From Methylocella silvestris BL2 (GTDB lineage Bacteria > Pseudomonadota > Alphaproteobacteria > Rhizobiales > Beijerinckiaceae): DNA of 64,000 bases. The stretch covers positions 3,375,001 to 3,439,000 of the forward strand of contig NC_011666.1 of the NCBI RefSeq assembly GCF_000021745.1, given 5' to 3'. Position numbers and translations under genes: made by a program. The notes under the pieces are model-generated. The model was given only the letters and a program-made list of their open reading frames with translations. It had not been told where the DNA came from and made no database searches. The first letter of the stretch is position 1. Each line of letters begins with the position of its first letter. This document shows positions 16,908-25,500 of this stretch, in pieces.

Positions 16908-18779
16908 TTATTGCGCCACCGGCCTCATGTTCCGCACCAGATCGCTCCCCGCTCGCCTCAGGTTTCCACCGATCGCGTTCGCCGTGTCGACGGGACTCGC
17001 CGATCCGTCGACGTGAACCGTCACCGTTTGTGATGGCGAATAATTGTTCGTCGTCGTCTTCCATGAGTTGTGGACTGGCGAGACGCCCAGCGGCGCTGTC
17101 TTGAACATTTCATGCAGACGAGCAGGGTCGCCGAACGGGTTCTTTGGCGCTTCCGCTGCGTTCGCAGAGCCGATCCCAAAGTTCTTCATGCCGGGCACGG
17201 CGCGATATCCCGTTCCGGCCTTCGGAACGCCTGGCGGAAGTCTCTCCGCGGTCTTTTCCTGCGTCGGAGCCGCGGCGCCGATCTTCTCGCGCCCGAGAAA
17301 TTTGCGATAGGCGCCCGACGTAAAGGTTGTCCAATCGCGGAAGCCGCCGGCGTTGCGGTGCATTTGCAGAGCGACGCGGGCGTTTGTCGCGGGGTCGAAT
17401 AGATCCTCGTTGGAGCTCAGCCCGAACTTCGCGCGACGCTCCGGCCCCATGCCGCCGAGCATATTGATTTGCCAAAGCCCGTACGAATTATCTCTGCCTC
17501 GGATGTTGTGCGCGCCTGGATTGCCGCCGGATTCGGCCGCAGAGATAGCCGCAAGGGTGCGCGCTTCGTCATCTGTCCCGCCGGCCTTCTTAATCAGATC
17601 ATAGGCCGCCTTCACGTTGACCTTGCCGCCGCCTGGATTGCCGCCCGCCGGCGCATCTTGTCCCCCGAGCCACGACGGCATATTCCGCTGCCACCAATTG
17701 CGGTGATCTGCGCCCGCCAGGCCGTTCCCGCCGCCCGCGATATCTCTTTGCCGCGCGGCTTCGTCTTCGCCAGCATTGAGGGAGCTCGTCGAACCAAAGT
17801 AAGCCGCACCAGCCAAGGCCGCAGGAACCCCGAGAAGCGACAGAAGCCATGCCGGCGGCTTTATCGCCGTCAGCCCGAGAAGCAGGGTAGTCACCCGCGC
17901 GAGAGAGCCGACGAGCTTGAAGAGCGAGCCCGCAACAAAGAGCGCGATGACCTTGTCCCACCCGCCGATCCACTCGACGAACTTATCAATCTGCGGCAAC
18001 AGTTTGCCGATCTCTGTCGCGATCTTCACAAACGCGTCGGCGAGCCTGACGAGGAAATCTCGAATCTCGCCGGAATGTGCGAGGAGATAGTCGCCGAATT
18101 TCTGGAGGATTGGACCGTATTTGTCGAAGAGACTCGACAGGGCGCCATCCCAGATATAGCCGACCTTGTCCCAAAGATCGCGCCAGACCTGCATAAACTT
18201 GGCGCCGTCAGCCGCAGCCTTGTCAGGGTCTAGCCCGGCCTTCTTCATCCATTCGGCGCGATCCGCCATAGCCTTCTTGGCGCCCGGATTTTCCAGCGCG
18301 TAGAACAGCTTTTCGGAGATGCCATAATTTTCGAGCCAAGCGTTTCGTCGCATTGTGGGCATCGCGGCCACAACATCGAGAAATGATTGTAATGTCTTGC
18401 CGGAACCGTGCGCAGTATCGACGCCCATGCGCTGCAATTGGTGCGCCCACCCCGGAGCGTCACGCATCTTCTTGGCGAGGTTTTCGGCCGCCGAGGTTGC
18501 TTCGTCCGCGCTTGACCCGAACTGCTCGGCCGCGGCGCCCAGAGCCTTGAGATAGCCCGCGCTGGAGCCGGTCCGTTGCATCTGATAGAAGAGCTTTTCG
18601 AACCCGTCCGCCGAATGCTCTACCGCCTTCGTGAGCGCTGCGACGGCGGCGACGGCGCCAGCCGCGAACGTCGCCAGCCGCGTCGTAACAGTCTCGATAT
18701 TTGTTTGAAACTTGCGCAAGCCGGCTTCGTCAACGTCCCAGCCGATCCTAACAAGAAATTCTTTGAGCACGTCCGTCAT
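16908..18779 (-). CDS. Phage tail tape measure protein with C-terminal lytic transglycosylase-type domain
   Basis: The 623-residue protein starts with helical tape-measure sequence (about 1-250, KFQTNIETVTTRLATFAAG, GGEHSADGF-like turns), followed by hydrophobic segments near residues 290-350. A lysozyme-like domain lies at about 400-500: AISAAESGGNPGAHN contains the catalytic Glu and NSYGLWQINM the substrate-side motif of SLT/goose-type lysozymes. The role is to set tail length and open host peptidoglycan during DNA entry. At 623 residues it is a short tape measure. It is the last gene of the leftward late operon, one base after the upstream gene. Confidence 0.85.
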   Translation of the reverse strand: MTDVLKEFLVRIGWDVDEAGLRKFQTNIETVTTRLATFAAGAVAAVAALTKAVEHSADGFEKLFYQMQRTGSSAGYLKALGAAAEQFGSSADEATSAAENLAKKMRDAPGWAHQLQRMGVDTAHGSGKTLQSFLDVVAAMPTMRRNAWLENYGISEKLFYALENPGAKKAMADRAEWMKKAGLDPDKAAADGAKFMQVWRDLWDKVGYIWDGALSSLFDKYGPILQKFGDYLLAHSGEIRDFLVRLADAFVKIATEIGKLLPQIDKFVEWIGGWDKVIALFVAGSLFKLVGSLARVTTLLLGLTAIKPPAWLLSLLGVPAALAGAAYFGSTSSLNAGEDEAARQRDIAGGGNGLAGADHRNWWQRNMPSWLGGQDAPAGGNPGGGKVNVKAAYDLIKKAGGTDDEARTLAAISAAESGGNPGAHNIRGRDNSYGLWQINMLGGMGPERRAKFGLSSNEDLFDPATNARVALQMHRNAGGFRDWTTFTSGAYRKFLGREKIGAAAPTQEKTAERLPPGVPKAGTGYRAVPGMKNFGIGSANAAEAPKNPFGDPARLHEMFKTAPLGVSPVHNSWKTTTNNYSPSQTVTVHVDGSASPVDTANAIGGNLRRAGSDLVRNMRPVAQ

Positions 18780-18780
18780 T

Positions 18781-19116
18781 TTATGCGCTTCCCTGCTTCT
18801 GCGCGGCGATCAATTCCGCCCAGCGGCGATCGAATGTCTTGCGCGCCAGGTCTGTAACCGTCTGCACCATGCGTTTCCGTTGTTGACGCGGCCATCCAGT
18901 GGCGCGAAATGCGTCCTTCGCCATGGCCTCGACCGGCGCCATGACAGCCTGTCGGCACGTCTCAACGCGATCGACGCCGGTCTCAACGCCAAAAGCGAAC
19001 ATCGAATCACACAATTCGACGACGTGCTCTTCGACGCCTCCGATGGCGTTGGCCATCTTATTTCCGTGCTCGCCGAGTGAGTTCAATACATGGCTTATTG
19101 ATTGATCATCGCGCAT
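18781..19116 (-). CDS. Phage hypothetical protein between tail genes
   Basis: The 111-residue protein starts at ATG 19116 (MRDDQSISHVLNSLGEHGNK), one base after the stop of the upstream baseplate gene. It is mostly helical with a basic segment (GWPRQQRKRMVQTVTDLARK). Its position directly before the tape measure gene suggests a tail-assembly chaperone-like or tail protein, but no family is recognised. Confidence 0.6.
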   Translation of the reverse strand: MRDDQSISHVLNSLGEHGNKMANAIGGVEEHVVELCDSMFAFGVETGVDRVETCRQAVMAPVEAMAKDAFRATGWPRQQRKRMVQTVTDLARKTFDRRWAELIAAQKQGSA

Positions 19117-19117
19117 G

Positions 19118-20056
19118 TCAGCCACGGCCCTTTCCGATTTGGCCGGGACTCGGATCGCCCGTTTTCGCCCCGATGCAGACAATATCGCAATACCAGGGGT
19201 TGCCCCGTGTATCGCCCTCCCAATCGATCGACAGCACTTTATAGATGCCGTCCTTCACGCCGGTTTGCATCAACAGCTTGTCGCTATTGGGATACCCCTG
19301 ATTAGATAGATCGAGGGCGGCACGATTGATGGAACTCTCGTTGATCTGCAAAAGCGTGTTCACGCGGATGGCCGGGTTCAACAGGCATTTGACATAGATG
19401 CCGTCTGTAGTTTCTTCCGGCATTCCGATCAGGCCCGTGGTCGTATTCAGCACGAACGCGGCGCCCGGCTTATGACCATTGTTCGGGACCATATCAACCT
19501 TGCCGCCCTGGATGCTCCACTGACAATCGTTTGATTGCGCGAGCGTGCGAAGGTATTGCTTCGCCGGACCGAACATAGTCACGGCGCGCGGATATTTCAG
19601 GTTCCCCCCGAAATCGTCGGGGAAGTACCCTATAGATGAGCCGTGCTCCTTCATTGCATCCGTGCATGTGCGGAGAATGTCCTTCGGCGTTGCCCCAGCC
19701 GCGAGTGTCTTCGAGACAAATGCATAGTTATACGCTTGGTCGCCATCCGAACATCGCAGAGCGAGATAGGTATCGACAGGGTTCTCCCTGCCCTTGCGCG
19801 GCTGGATCAGCGTGCCTTGAAAGATCACCCCTCGATTGCCTTTATAGCCAGCCTCAAGAACAACTCTGGTGAATTCCTTAGCCATGAGCTTTTGGGCCGT
19901 CGTCTCCGCGAGATTGGTCACGAAGATGTCAGCTATGTTGCAGCTTTGGAGGGTGTCCTGATGAACTTGGAACCTGATCCTCATATTCGACAGGTCGAGT
20001 GCCGTCTTGCCGTCCCCAACCGTGAGGCGGCAATCTCTGATCCACTGGCGCGTCAT
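19118..20056 (-). CDS. Phage baseplate hub/tail protein
   Basis: The 312-residue protein matches a conserved phage protein type found beside tape measure and baseplate genes in Burkholderia- and Rhizobiales-type prophages. The pattern is RDCRLTVGDGKTALDLSNMR at the start, EFTRVVLEAGYKGNRGVIFQ, DTYLALRCSDGDQAYNYAFV, the central MFGPAKQYLRTLAQ and the closing DWEGDTRGNPWYCDIVCI. The fold expected is a baseplate hub-like beta structure. It overlaps the upstream gene by 4 bases. The assignment is by remembered family pattern, without a search. Confidence 0.75.
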   Translation of the reverse strand: MTRQWIRDCRLTVGDGKTALDLSNMRIRFQVHQDTLQSCNIADIFVTNLAETTAQKLMAKEFTRVVLEAGYKGNRGVIFQGTLIQPRKGRENPVDTYLALRCSDGDQAYNYAFVSKTLAAGATPKDILRTCTDAMKEHGSSIGYFPDDFGGNLKYPRAVTMFGPAKQYLRTLAQSNDCQWSIQGGKVDMVPNNGHKPGAAFVLNTTTGLIGMPEETTDGIYVKCLLNPAIRVNTLLQINESSINRAALDLSNQGYPNSDKLLMQTGVKDGIYKVLSIDWEGDTRGNPWYCDIVCIGAKTGDPSPGQIGKGRG

Positions 20057-20337
20057 GCCTGTAGCGCCTCCGTGACGATATCGGCGATCTTGACGTGGGC
20101 GAGACTGCCATCGGCATCAGGAACGAAGACGCTGCCGAGAGTCGCTAACCGGACCCGAAGCTGCCTATCGTCCGCCGGGGGAGCGCCATCATCTAGCGCG
20201 GCCATTAGAGCCGCCACGGCCTGCGCCAGCACGTCTCTCGCGCCAGATTTGTCGGATGCGCCCGCCCTGCGGTAGGCAACTATCGCAGCGGAGAGAACAT
20301 CGCGGCGCGCAAACATCAACTCCGTTTCCGTGTTCAC
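20053..20337 (-). CDS. Small phage structural-region protein
   Basis: The 94-residue protein probably starts at GTG 20337 with AAGGA upstream. An earlier in-frame ATG would add a non-protein-like basic leader. The visible part is helical (FARRDVLSAAIVAYRRAGAS, AVAALMAALDD) followed by VRLATLGSVFVPDADG. It is coupled to the baseplate gene by ATGA. Function unknown. Confidence 0.5.
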   Translation of the reverse strand: MNTETELMFARRDVLSAAIVAYRRAGASDKSGARDVLAQAVAALMAALDDGAPPADDRQLRVRLATLGSVFVPDADGSLAHVKIADIVTEALQA

Positions 20338-20496
20338 TTCTTGACGTCCTTGCTTTTCCTGATGACGTATATGACAAATTCGCGCCCCCCGGCCGCAAGG
20401 AATAACGACTGGGGGGCGCAGCCATGCGTGGATGGAGCGCCGTGAGGCCCACACCGGCTATCCCGCGAGAGTTCGGCGCCCGCAGGGAATGCAAAG

Positions 20497-21183
20497 TCAG
20501 ATCGCCGGAAGCGGCGCGTCCGGATCGCGCTTGAGAGCGTCAAGGACAGCCTTCCAATGCTGGTCGGACTGATCCTTCCGGCGCTTTGTTTCGTCGCCGC
20601 TGCGGACGCCTTCCGCCGGCCACGGTTCAAACATGGCGCCCCCAAGATACCGGGCGGCGCGACTCGTTGTCTGCGATGGAATATTTGACGGCGTGCAGCG
20701 CACAATCGAGGATACGGCGATCTTCGCCTGAAGCGCGCGCTGTTCGGCCTCCAGCGCTGCATCGACGGCGGCGTCGCCAAGCAGCCGGACGACGTCCTTG
20801 GCGGCGGCGTCTACATCCTTGTTCAGCTTCCCCAGCGCATCGCCGACTTGCGATTTGCGAGCCTCGACGGTGGCGAGCGCCTGCGAGCGAATCCGAAGAT
20901 TGTCCTGCGCAGCAACGAGCCGGACCCGCGCTTCGCTTACCTCATCAACTACGCCGACATCGGCGTCGCAGCTATACAGGCAATCGACAAGCCGGACATG
21001 GGCCGCGGCCGTAAACTGTTCGACTGCAGCGTCCGCTGCGGCGACGGCGCTCTCGGCTTCGATCACCAGGGCGCGCGCCCTTTCATAGGCCGCGTTGTGC
21101 TTATCAAAGGCCGCTTCGCCATCGTCTCGCAGGATGATGGCCTCAGCCAATGCCTGCCGCTCCTCGCTTCGCTTCTTTGCCAC
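20497..21183 (-). CDS. Phage coiled-coil protein of the late operon
   Basis: The 228-residue protein is almost wholly alpha-helical and Ala/Glu/Arg-rich up to about residue 165 (EERQALAEAIILRDDGEAAF, EAESAVAAADAAVEQF), then has a charged tail (KRRKDQSDQHWKAVLDALKR). Proteins like this lie downstream of DUF2213 genes in alphaproteobacterial prophages. A scaffold-like role is a guess. It starts two bases after the DUF2213 stop. Confidence 0.55.
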   Translation of the reverse strand: MAKKRSEERQALAEAIILRDDGEAAFDKHNAAYERARALVIEAESAVAAADAAVEQFTAAAHVRLVDCLYSCDADVGVVDEVSEARVRLVAAQDNLRIRSQALATVEARKSQVGDALGKLNKDVDAAAKDVVRLLGDAAVDAALEAEQRALQAKIAVSSIVRCTPSNIPSQTTSRAARYLGGAMFEPWPAEGVRSGDETKRRKDQSDQHWKAVLDALKRDPDAPLPAI

Positions 21184-21185
21184 TG

Positions 21186-21797
21186 TTAACCTCTAAGCCT
21201 GTGATAATCTGGAAACATTTTGCTGTAATCCATGCGGGCCACAAGTTTGTGGTCTCCGACATAGCAACTCGGGCCGGCGCGTCCCATCTCTACCGTCGCG
21301 ACATGATTTCCGATGATGTTGCGCATGACGCCGTCATAGGCCTCGCCCGCGGGAGTGCGTCCCGGCGTCATGTCGGGATCATAGCGGTAGGCGGATGACA
21401 GCTCGCGCTTGTCGCCGCTCTCGATGTCGTCAATGGCATCCTGCGCCCACACAATCAGCGGCGCGTAAAGGTGAACACCGTCAAATTTGATCTCGCTGCC
21501 AACGCAGCCGATGACCGCGGCGGGACGATGATCCTCTGCGTTGACCGGAACATGCCAGCCAAGTAATGGAAGCTGCGCGAAGGTCGCCGCCGCCTTCGCC
21601 AGCTCGTCAGGATGACGCCACATCTGATAAATGCGCTCAGAATCGAGACCGAGCTTGCGCCATCCAGGTATTTCGCGCCCGTAATAGGGGTTCACAGCCG
21701 CTCTCGAAAGGTTCGCCCGCGCGACGCGCAAGCGACCGTCTGCGTCATAGCTGCGCAGGCTTTCCCGATCGAAGGCGAGGTGCGGACGATCGTACAT
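21186..21797 (-). CDS. DUF2213 phage head-region protein
   Basis: The 203-residue protein matches DUF2213: LRSYDADGRLRVARANLSRA, NPYYGREIPG, YQMWRHPDELAKAA, PLLGWHVPV (prohead protease-like position), KRELSSAYRYDPDMTPG, YDGVMRNIIGNHVATVEMGRAG. The usual family members are longer and carry a C-terminal extension after the GRAGP segment, which is missing here. DUF2213 genes normally lie between portal and capsid genes, but neither is present. A head-maturation role is inferred from context. Confidence 0.8.
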   Translation of the reverse strand: MYDRPHLAFDRESLRSYDADGRLRVARANLSRAAVNPYYGREIPGWRKLGLDSERIYQMWRHPDELAKAAATFAQLPLLGWHVPVNAEDHRPAAVIGCVGSEIKFDGVHLYAPLIVWAQDAIDDIESGDKRELSSAYRYDPDMTPGRTPAGEAYDGVMRNIIGNHVATVEMGRAGPSCYVGDHKLVARMDYSKMFPDYHRLRG

Positions 21798-22264
21798 CAG
21801 CGATTGAGCCTATTCGCGTTGGGGAACTGCTTCTCATAAGCGGCGCGCTCTTTCGCCGTCTGCGGCCTAGCATGCGGATCGCGCCCCATCTCACGCTCAC
21901 GTAAGCGAGCCCGTACGCTGGCGTCGGTCGCGTAGTGCCTTCTCACGGCCTCGGCGAGGTCCTTGTCGTTGGCAGCATCGCCAGCGAGGTTACGCTTCTC
22001 CTTCGCCGCCGCGACGGCCTCGGGATCATCATTCTCAGGGTCGTCATCTTCGACAGTGGCCCCAGCGGCACCGTCGACATGGGCCTTGAGCGATTCCAAA
22101 AGCTGGGCGATGTCTTCAACCGATAGATTTTCCTGGATCCAGTCGCAAACGCTGCTGGCGTCGGGGAGCTCTGCCGACGCGTCCTGCGCGAGGCCGGAGC
22201 CGGAACGAAGGTAGAGGCCCGCGTGGTTCGTGCCGCGAGGGGAAGGCATAGGCGTTCTGGTCAT
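21797..22264 (-). CDS. Phage protein upstream of DUF2213, possibly a displaced DUF2213 C-terminal part
   Basis: The 155-residue acidic protein has a core IAQLLESLKAHVDGAAG, an acidic linker (VEDDDPENDDPE) and a tail ending EKQFPNANRL. The acidic linker plus the closing F-P-x-A-x-R-L resembles the C-terminal extension that normally follows the DUF2213 domain in a single protein. Here it comes first, overlapping the DUF2213 start by one base. A rearrangement or an unrelated scaffold protein are both possible. Confidence 0.5.
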   Translation of the reverse strand: MTRTPMPSPRGTNHAGLYLRSGSGLAQDASAELPDASSVCDWIQENLSVEDIAQLLESLKAHVDGAAGATVEDDDPENDDPEAVAAAKEKRNLAGDAANDKDLAEAVRRHYATDASVRARLREREMGRDPHARPQTAKERAAYEKQFPNANRLNR

Positions 22265-22277
22265 GTAGGTGTCCTTT

Positions 22278-23750
22278 CTAAGGGCGTGAGCGAAACGTGC
22301 CGAGGTGAAGCGGCGCGGAACGGGAATTGGATGGCCTTGCAGATAAGGCGAGGAGCTCCGGGGTGATGATCATTGGGGCGCGCGTCTGCGACGCCAGCAC
22401 GAGGCCCCCAGCGACGCTATTCGCTACATCATCATGACCACCCGGCCCGTGATCGACCGAGTCACGCCCACTTCGGGCCGTGCGACGCTCAAGGCCCGCA
22501 AGCTGTGCCACTAAGCGGCTGTTATCGAGCAGCTCAACCCGCCCGCTGTTGATCAGCGGCAGCATCGCGAGATAGATTTCGCTGCGCACCTTCTCAGACA
22601 GATCGTAGCGAATCCCATGCACGCGGAAGCGCTCGCGTGGCCACTCCCCGCCGTACCGATCGCCGGTGACAGACGCCAGCCGATAAGCCTTCAGTGTTTC
22701 AGCGAACTCACTGACGACGGCGTCAGGCGAGAAGGGCGGGCGGATCTCGCGGATGACGTCAAGCACGATGCGCTTGTCTTTTTCAGCATGGCAGATGCCG
22801 AGCGTCATCGAATCAGATGAGCCGCCCGAGGGGTCGGCAAAGGCGACGTAACGGACCCCCGGCGCGGGCGGTAATTCGCGACGACCGGAAGCGACGCATG
22901 CCTCAATCGCCTCGCGGTCAACGAAAGCCGCGACATCGGTCCTGAATTGCGCGCCGTACTCGGCGGCGGCGGAAACGGGGTCGCGCTCAATCTCGGCGTC
23001 GATGAAGGACTGCGGCACCGATGGGTTCATCGTGCGCGTCGCGGCCTGCCACACTAGATTTTGCGCGTCCGGCTTGCCGAAGTACTTCCTATAGTTCGTC
23101 CAGAGCAGCCCGCTCTTGGAATAGGGAGATGACGCGACAACCATCATGGCGTCGTCGCCAAAGGTCGCCATAGAGGCTCTGATCGCGACGAAGACTTCCG
23201 TGTCTGGCGATACGCTGTCATCGCGGCGCCAGAACGCCACCTCGTCGAGCAGCGCAACGCAGACAGAGCGACCACGCACCGTCCGATAGCTGCACGTCGC
23301 CACCTCGATGACGACACGGCCCTTGAGCTCGATGGTGTCGGCGGTCTCCGCTTCGACCATCTTCGCCAGCATCGGCGCTTCAAGAATGCCACTGATATAG
23401 CGCCGCAGGATCTTGGCTTGCTCGCGATCAGCGGCGACAAGAAGCACGACCGCGCGTTCGCCCGGCGCCAGCCTCGATGTCCAATCCCGGAACAGCCCGA
23501 GGAAGCACGCCAGCAACGCCATCGCGAATGTTTTCCCGCCTCTGCGACCGATGACCAGCCACAGGAAGCCGAACGCCGCTCCCTGAGCCTCAGCGCGGCC
23601 CGTACACTGGCGAAATAGCTCTGCGCCGTAATCATCAAGCGGCAGGCCAAAGACAGCTGCCAGCATGGCTCGCCAAGGCTTCCATGACTCATGGTCACGG
23701 ATGGCAGAACCGAGCAGGTGCGGGTCGTCGATAGCGTCGATGATGTTCAA
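22278..23750 (-). CDS. Phage terminase large subunit
   Basis: The 490-residue ATPase/nuclease packages phage DNA. The Walker A-like motif is in FLWLVIGRRGGKTFAMAL (GRRGGKT, about residues 68-74), the Walker B region is in CVALLDEVAFW (about 165), and the C-terminal RNase H-like nuclease has FADPSGGSSDSMTL and later DRYGGEW and DVANSVAGG. The length and order are normal for large terminases. It overlaps the small subunit-like gene by 4 bases. No portal gene follows, which is the first sign that the head module is incomplete. Confidence 0.9.
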   Translation of the reverse strand: MNIIDAIDDPHLLGSAIRDHESWKPWRAMLAAVFGLPLDDYGAELFRQCTGRAEAQGAAFGFLWLVIGRRGGKTFAMALLACFLGLFRDWTSRLAPGERAVVLLVAADREQAKILRRYISGILEAPMLAKMVEAETADTIELKGRVVIEVATCSYRTVRGRSVCVALLDEVAFWRRDDSVSPDTEVFVAIRASMATFGDDAMMVVASSPYSKSGLLWTNYRKYFGKPDAQNLVWQAATRTMNPSVPQSFIDAEIERDPVSAAAEYGAQFRTDVAAFVDREAIEACVASGRRELPPAPGVRYVAFADPSGGSSDSMTLGICHAEKDKRIVLDVIREIRPPFSPDAVVSEFAETLKAYRLASVTGDRYGGEWPRERFRVHGIRYDLSEKVRSEIYLAMLPLINSGRVELLDNSRLVAQLAGLERRTARSGRDSVDHGPGGHDDVANSVAGGLVLASQTRAPMIITPELLALSARPSNSRSAPLHLGTFRSRP

Positions 23751-24178
23751 GCCTGCGCGCCCTTCGTCTTGGCGGCGACATAGGCTTTAAAGTCCGGCGT
23801 GATGTCTCGCTTGCGGCGTTCGATGCCAAGCGATTCGAGGATGCGACGCAGGCCGCCGGCATGGCGATTGTAAGCATCGAGATCAGCGGCGTTGCCAAGG
23901 CTCAATTGCCCCTCGATCCGTTCCAGCTCAACCTCCAGAGTTGCGGCTCTCCGGCAAAGGCTCATCTGTGCTTCCGACAAAGCGGGCTCGCCGCCGAGGT
24001 CATCGACGTGCAAAGCGAGCAGGTCCTTGAAACGCCGATACCACGGGCTGTTGCCATCGCCCTGGATGAAGGCTTTCGATCCGTTCGTCACGGCCGACGC
24101 CGAACGCTTCCGGCTCGGCGGCGCTACGTTGGCGGCCATAGGCTTTTCGAGGGCTTTCGGTTGAGTGACGGTTTGCAT
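23747..24178 (-). CDS. Terminase small subunit-like protein
   Basis: The 143-residue protein has a pattern seen directly before terminase large subunits in Rhizobiales prophages: SAVTNGSKAFIQGDGNSPW, YRRFKDLLALHVDDLGG, SLCRRAATLEVELERIEGQL and LRRILESLGIERRKRDITP. The role would be recognition of the packaging site. No classical HTH is evident by eye. The start is M1 at 24178, with M14 as an alternative. Confidence 0.65.
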   Translation of the reverse strand: MQTVTQPKALEKPMAANVAPPSRKRSASAVTNGSKAFIQGDGNSPWYRRFKDLLALHVDDLGGEPALSEAQMSLCRRAATLEVELERIEGQLSLGNAADLDAYNRHAGGLRRILESLGIERRKRDITPDFKAYVAAKTKGAQA

Positions 24179-24393
24179 TCTAACCTATGGTCCAAACATG
24201 TGATCTTGAACAAACATTGGACATTGTACTACGAGCTACACAGTAAGTCACTGTTTACACAACTGTATCTAAATCCACTGCAATCTTATTTTCGCCTTGA
24301 GCGAGCGAAGTCGTCGGCAAATCGATGGCGAAGTTGCGTTGAGCGCTATGGCGGTCGGGGTACGTGTCAAACCGGCCGCCGTAAGAAAAAACC

Positions 24394-24505
24394 AGACCAC
24401 GGATAACGGACGACCACGGATGACTTTCCTATAGACCCCTACGTGCGCGCGCATATAGGACTCTTATGAAAAGTCGTCCGTGTCGTCCGTGGTCATCCGT
24501 GGTCT
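24394..24505. repeat. Large imperfect inverted-repeat cluster of CCACGGAT/CGTCCGTG words (candidate origin or operator)
   Basis: The left arm at 24394-24427 contains ACCACGGAT twice and GGACGACC. The right arm at 24469-24505 contains GTCGTCCGTG, CGTCCGTGGT and CATCCGTGGT, the complements. The arms flank a central palindromic element, CCTATA (24428-24433) facing TATAGG (24454-24459), around ACGTGCGCGCGC. The whole region 24179-24705 has no gene. Its density of repeats next to replication genes suggests an origin of replication or a regulator-binding region. Confidence 0.7.
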
Positions 24506-24705
24506 AGGGGTGCGGAAGATCGGCTTGGCTGGCGGTATGTGTCACGATGCGGTGCAAGTTGCCCCGCATGAGCTTCCTCTCACGATGTCTCAGCGCAATC
24601 TTGGCAAGGAGGGCTGCTCTCCTCCGCAGGAAGTGCGTAGAAGCACATCGTTGCCGATTGCCTCGCAATTACTATCGCCGGTCCTGTAAGCAGACGAGGT
24701 GCGCC

Positions 24706-25017
24706 ATGATCAAGCTGGAAGCCTTGAATCTTATCATTAGCGGAAATGACCGCGACGATCTTCTATACGAATGGTATCTGAACGAGAGGGCGGAGAATCC
24801 TGAGACGATCAGACCGGCTGATTTCAATAAAGTTGAGCGCGCGCCGGCAATCGGGCCAAAGGTTGACGAATATGAGCGGCAAATCTGCCGTGCGGTGATG
24901 CGCATCGCGAAGTCGAGAGTTGGTGCAGCCATCCTTGGCGCGGCAATGCGGCTTCCTGAGCCCCTTTATGTCTTGCCGATCGGAGAGCGCGATGCAGTCA
25001 TGATGGGGGGCATATGA
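24706..25017 (+). CDS. N-terminal half of a putative M91-like metallopeptidase effector (or separate small protein)
   Basis: The 103-residue frame contains KVDEYERQICRAVMRIAKSRVGAA, a helix pair of the type that precedes the zinc motif in NleD/M91-like effector domains (R-x-x-L-x-R-I-x-x-T-x-x-G). It ends at GERDAVMMGGI, inside a six-G run (25005-25010). The following frame, offset by one base, continues with the HExxH domain and overlaps it by ATGA. One base gained or a -1 slip at the G run would fuse both into one protein of about 260 residues. Whether this is a decayed gene, phase variation, or two true genes cannot be told from one sequence. Confidence 0.55.
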   Translation: MIKLEALNLIISGNDRDDLLYEWYLNERAENPETIRPADFNKVERAPAIGPKVDEYERQICRAVMRIAKSRVGAAILGAAMRLPEPLYVLPIGERDAVMMGGI

Positions 25018-25493
25018 GCAAATGCTTTGCCGATGAGGCTCATGTATCGCGAACAAATCCCGACGATAAAGTCCCCCCGGTGAAGGTTAACCCGCGCGAT
25101 CCGAGCACCTGCAAGCCGCTGAAGGCTGGCGGCGCGGAAACCGATCCGCAGAATGAACTCGACACCTCGCTCGTGCATGAGATGACCCATGGGGTGCGGC
25201 CAAAATCCGTTCCCCTCTGGAAAAAGATTCAAACTGGCGACCCATGGGAGGACTTCGAGGAGTTTTTTGCGACCACCGTGGAAAACATTTACAAATCGGA
25301 ACGCGGCGATCTCGTCCTCAGAGGCGGTCATGACGCGAGCATTTTGTCTCATGATCTCGCGACATCCGAGGGATTTATGAAAGACTCAACACTTCGCGCG
25401 AGGATTCAAAAGCTCCATAAGGCAGAGCCCCTCGCGCAAAGATTGGGGCGTCTGAAAGGCATTAAATTTAATCCGTTTGCGCTGGCGGCTTGA
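25014..25493 (+). CDS. HExxH zinc-metallopeptidase-like protein, M91/NleD-like (putative toxin/effector)
   Basis: The 159-residue frame has a zinc motif HEMTH at residues 55-59 within SLVHEMTHGV. About 25 residues later comes DFEEFFATTVENIYKSERGD, with a Glu (82 or 83) in the place of the third ligand, followed by LRGGHDAS. This HExxH...EEFFA...NIY.SE...LR..H arrangement is that of M91-like domains of secreted effectors and polymorphic toxins. No signal peptide is visible. The gene pair is oriented against its neighbours between VapE and the terminase genes. No immunity gene is evident. Confidence 0.65.
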   Translation: MSKCFADEAHVSRTNPDDKVPPVKVNPRDPSTCKPLKAGGAETDPQNELDTSLVHEMTHGVRPKSVPLWKKIQTGDPWEDFEEFFATTVENIYKSERGDLVLRGGHDASILSHDLATSEGFMKDSTLRARIQKLHKAEPLAQRLGRLKGIKFNPFALAA

Positions 25494-25500
25494 AATTTCG

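Noticed and set aside
24179-24705. CRISPR array, suggested by the repeated CGTCCGTG words
   Set aside because: The words form inverted arms with overlapping copies and no regular 30-40 base spacers, and no cas genes are near.
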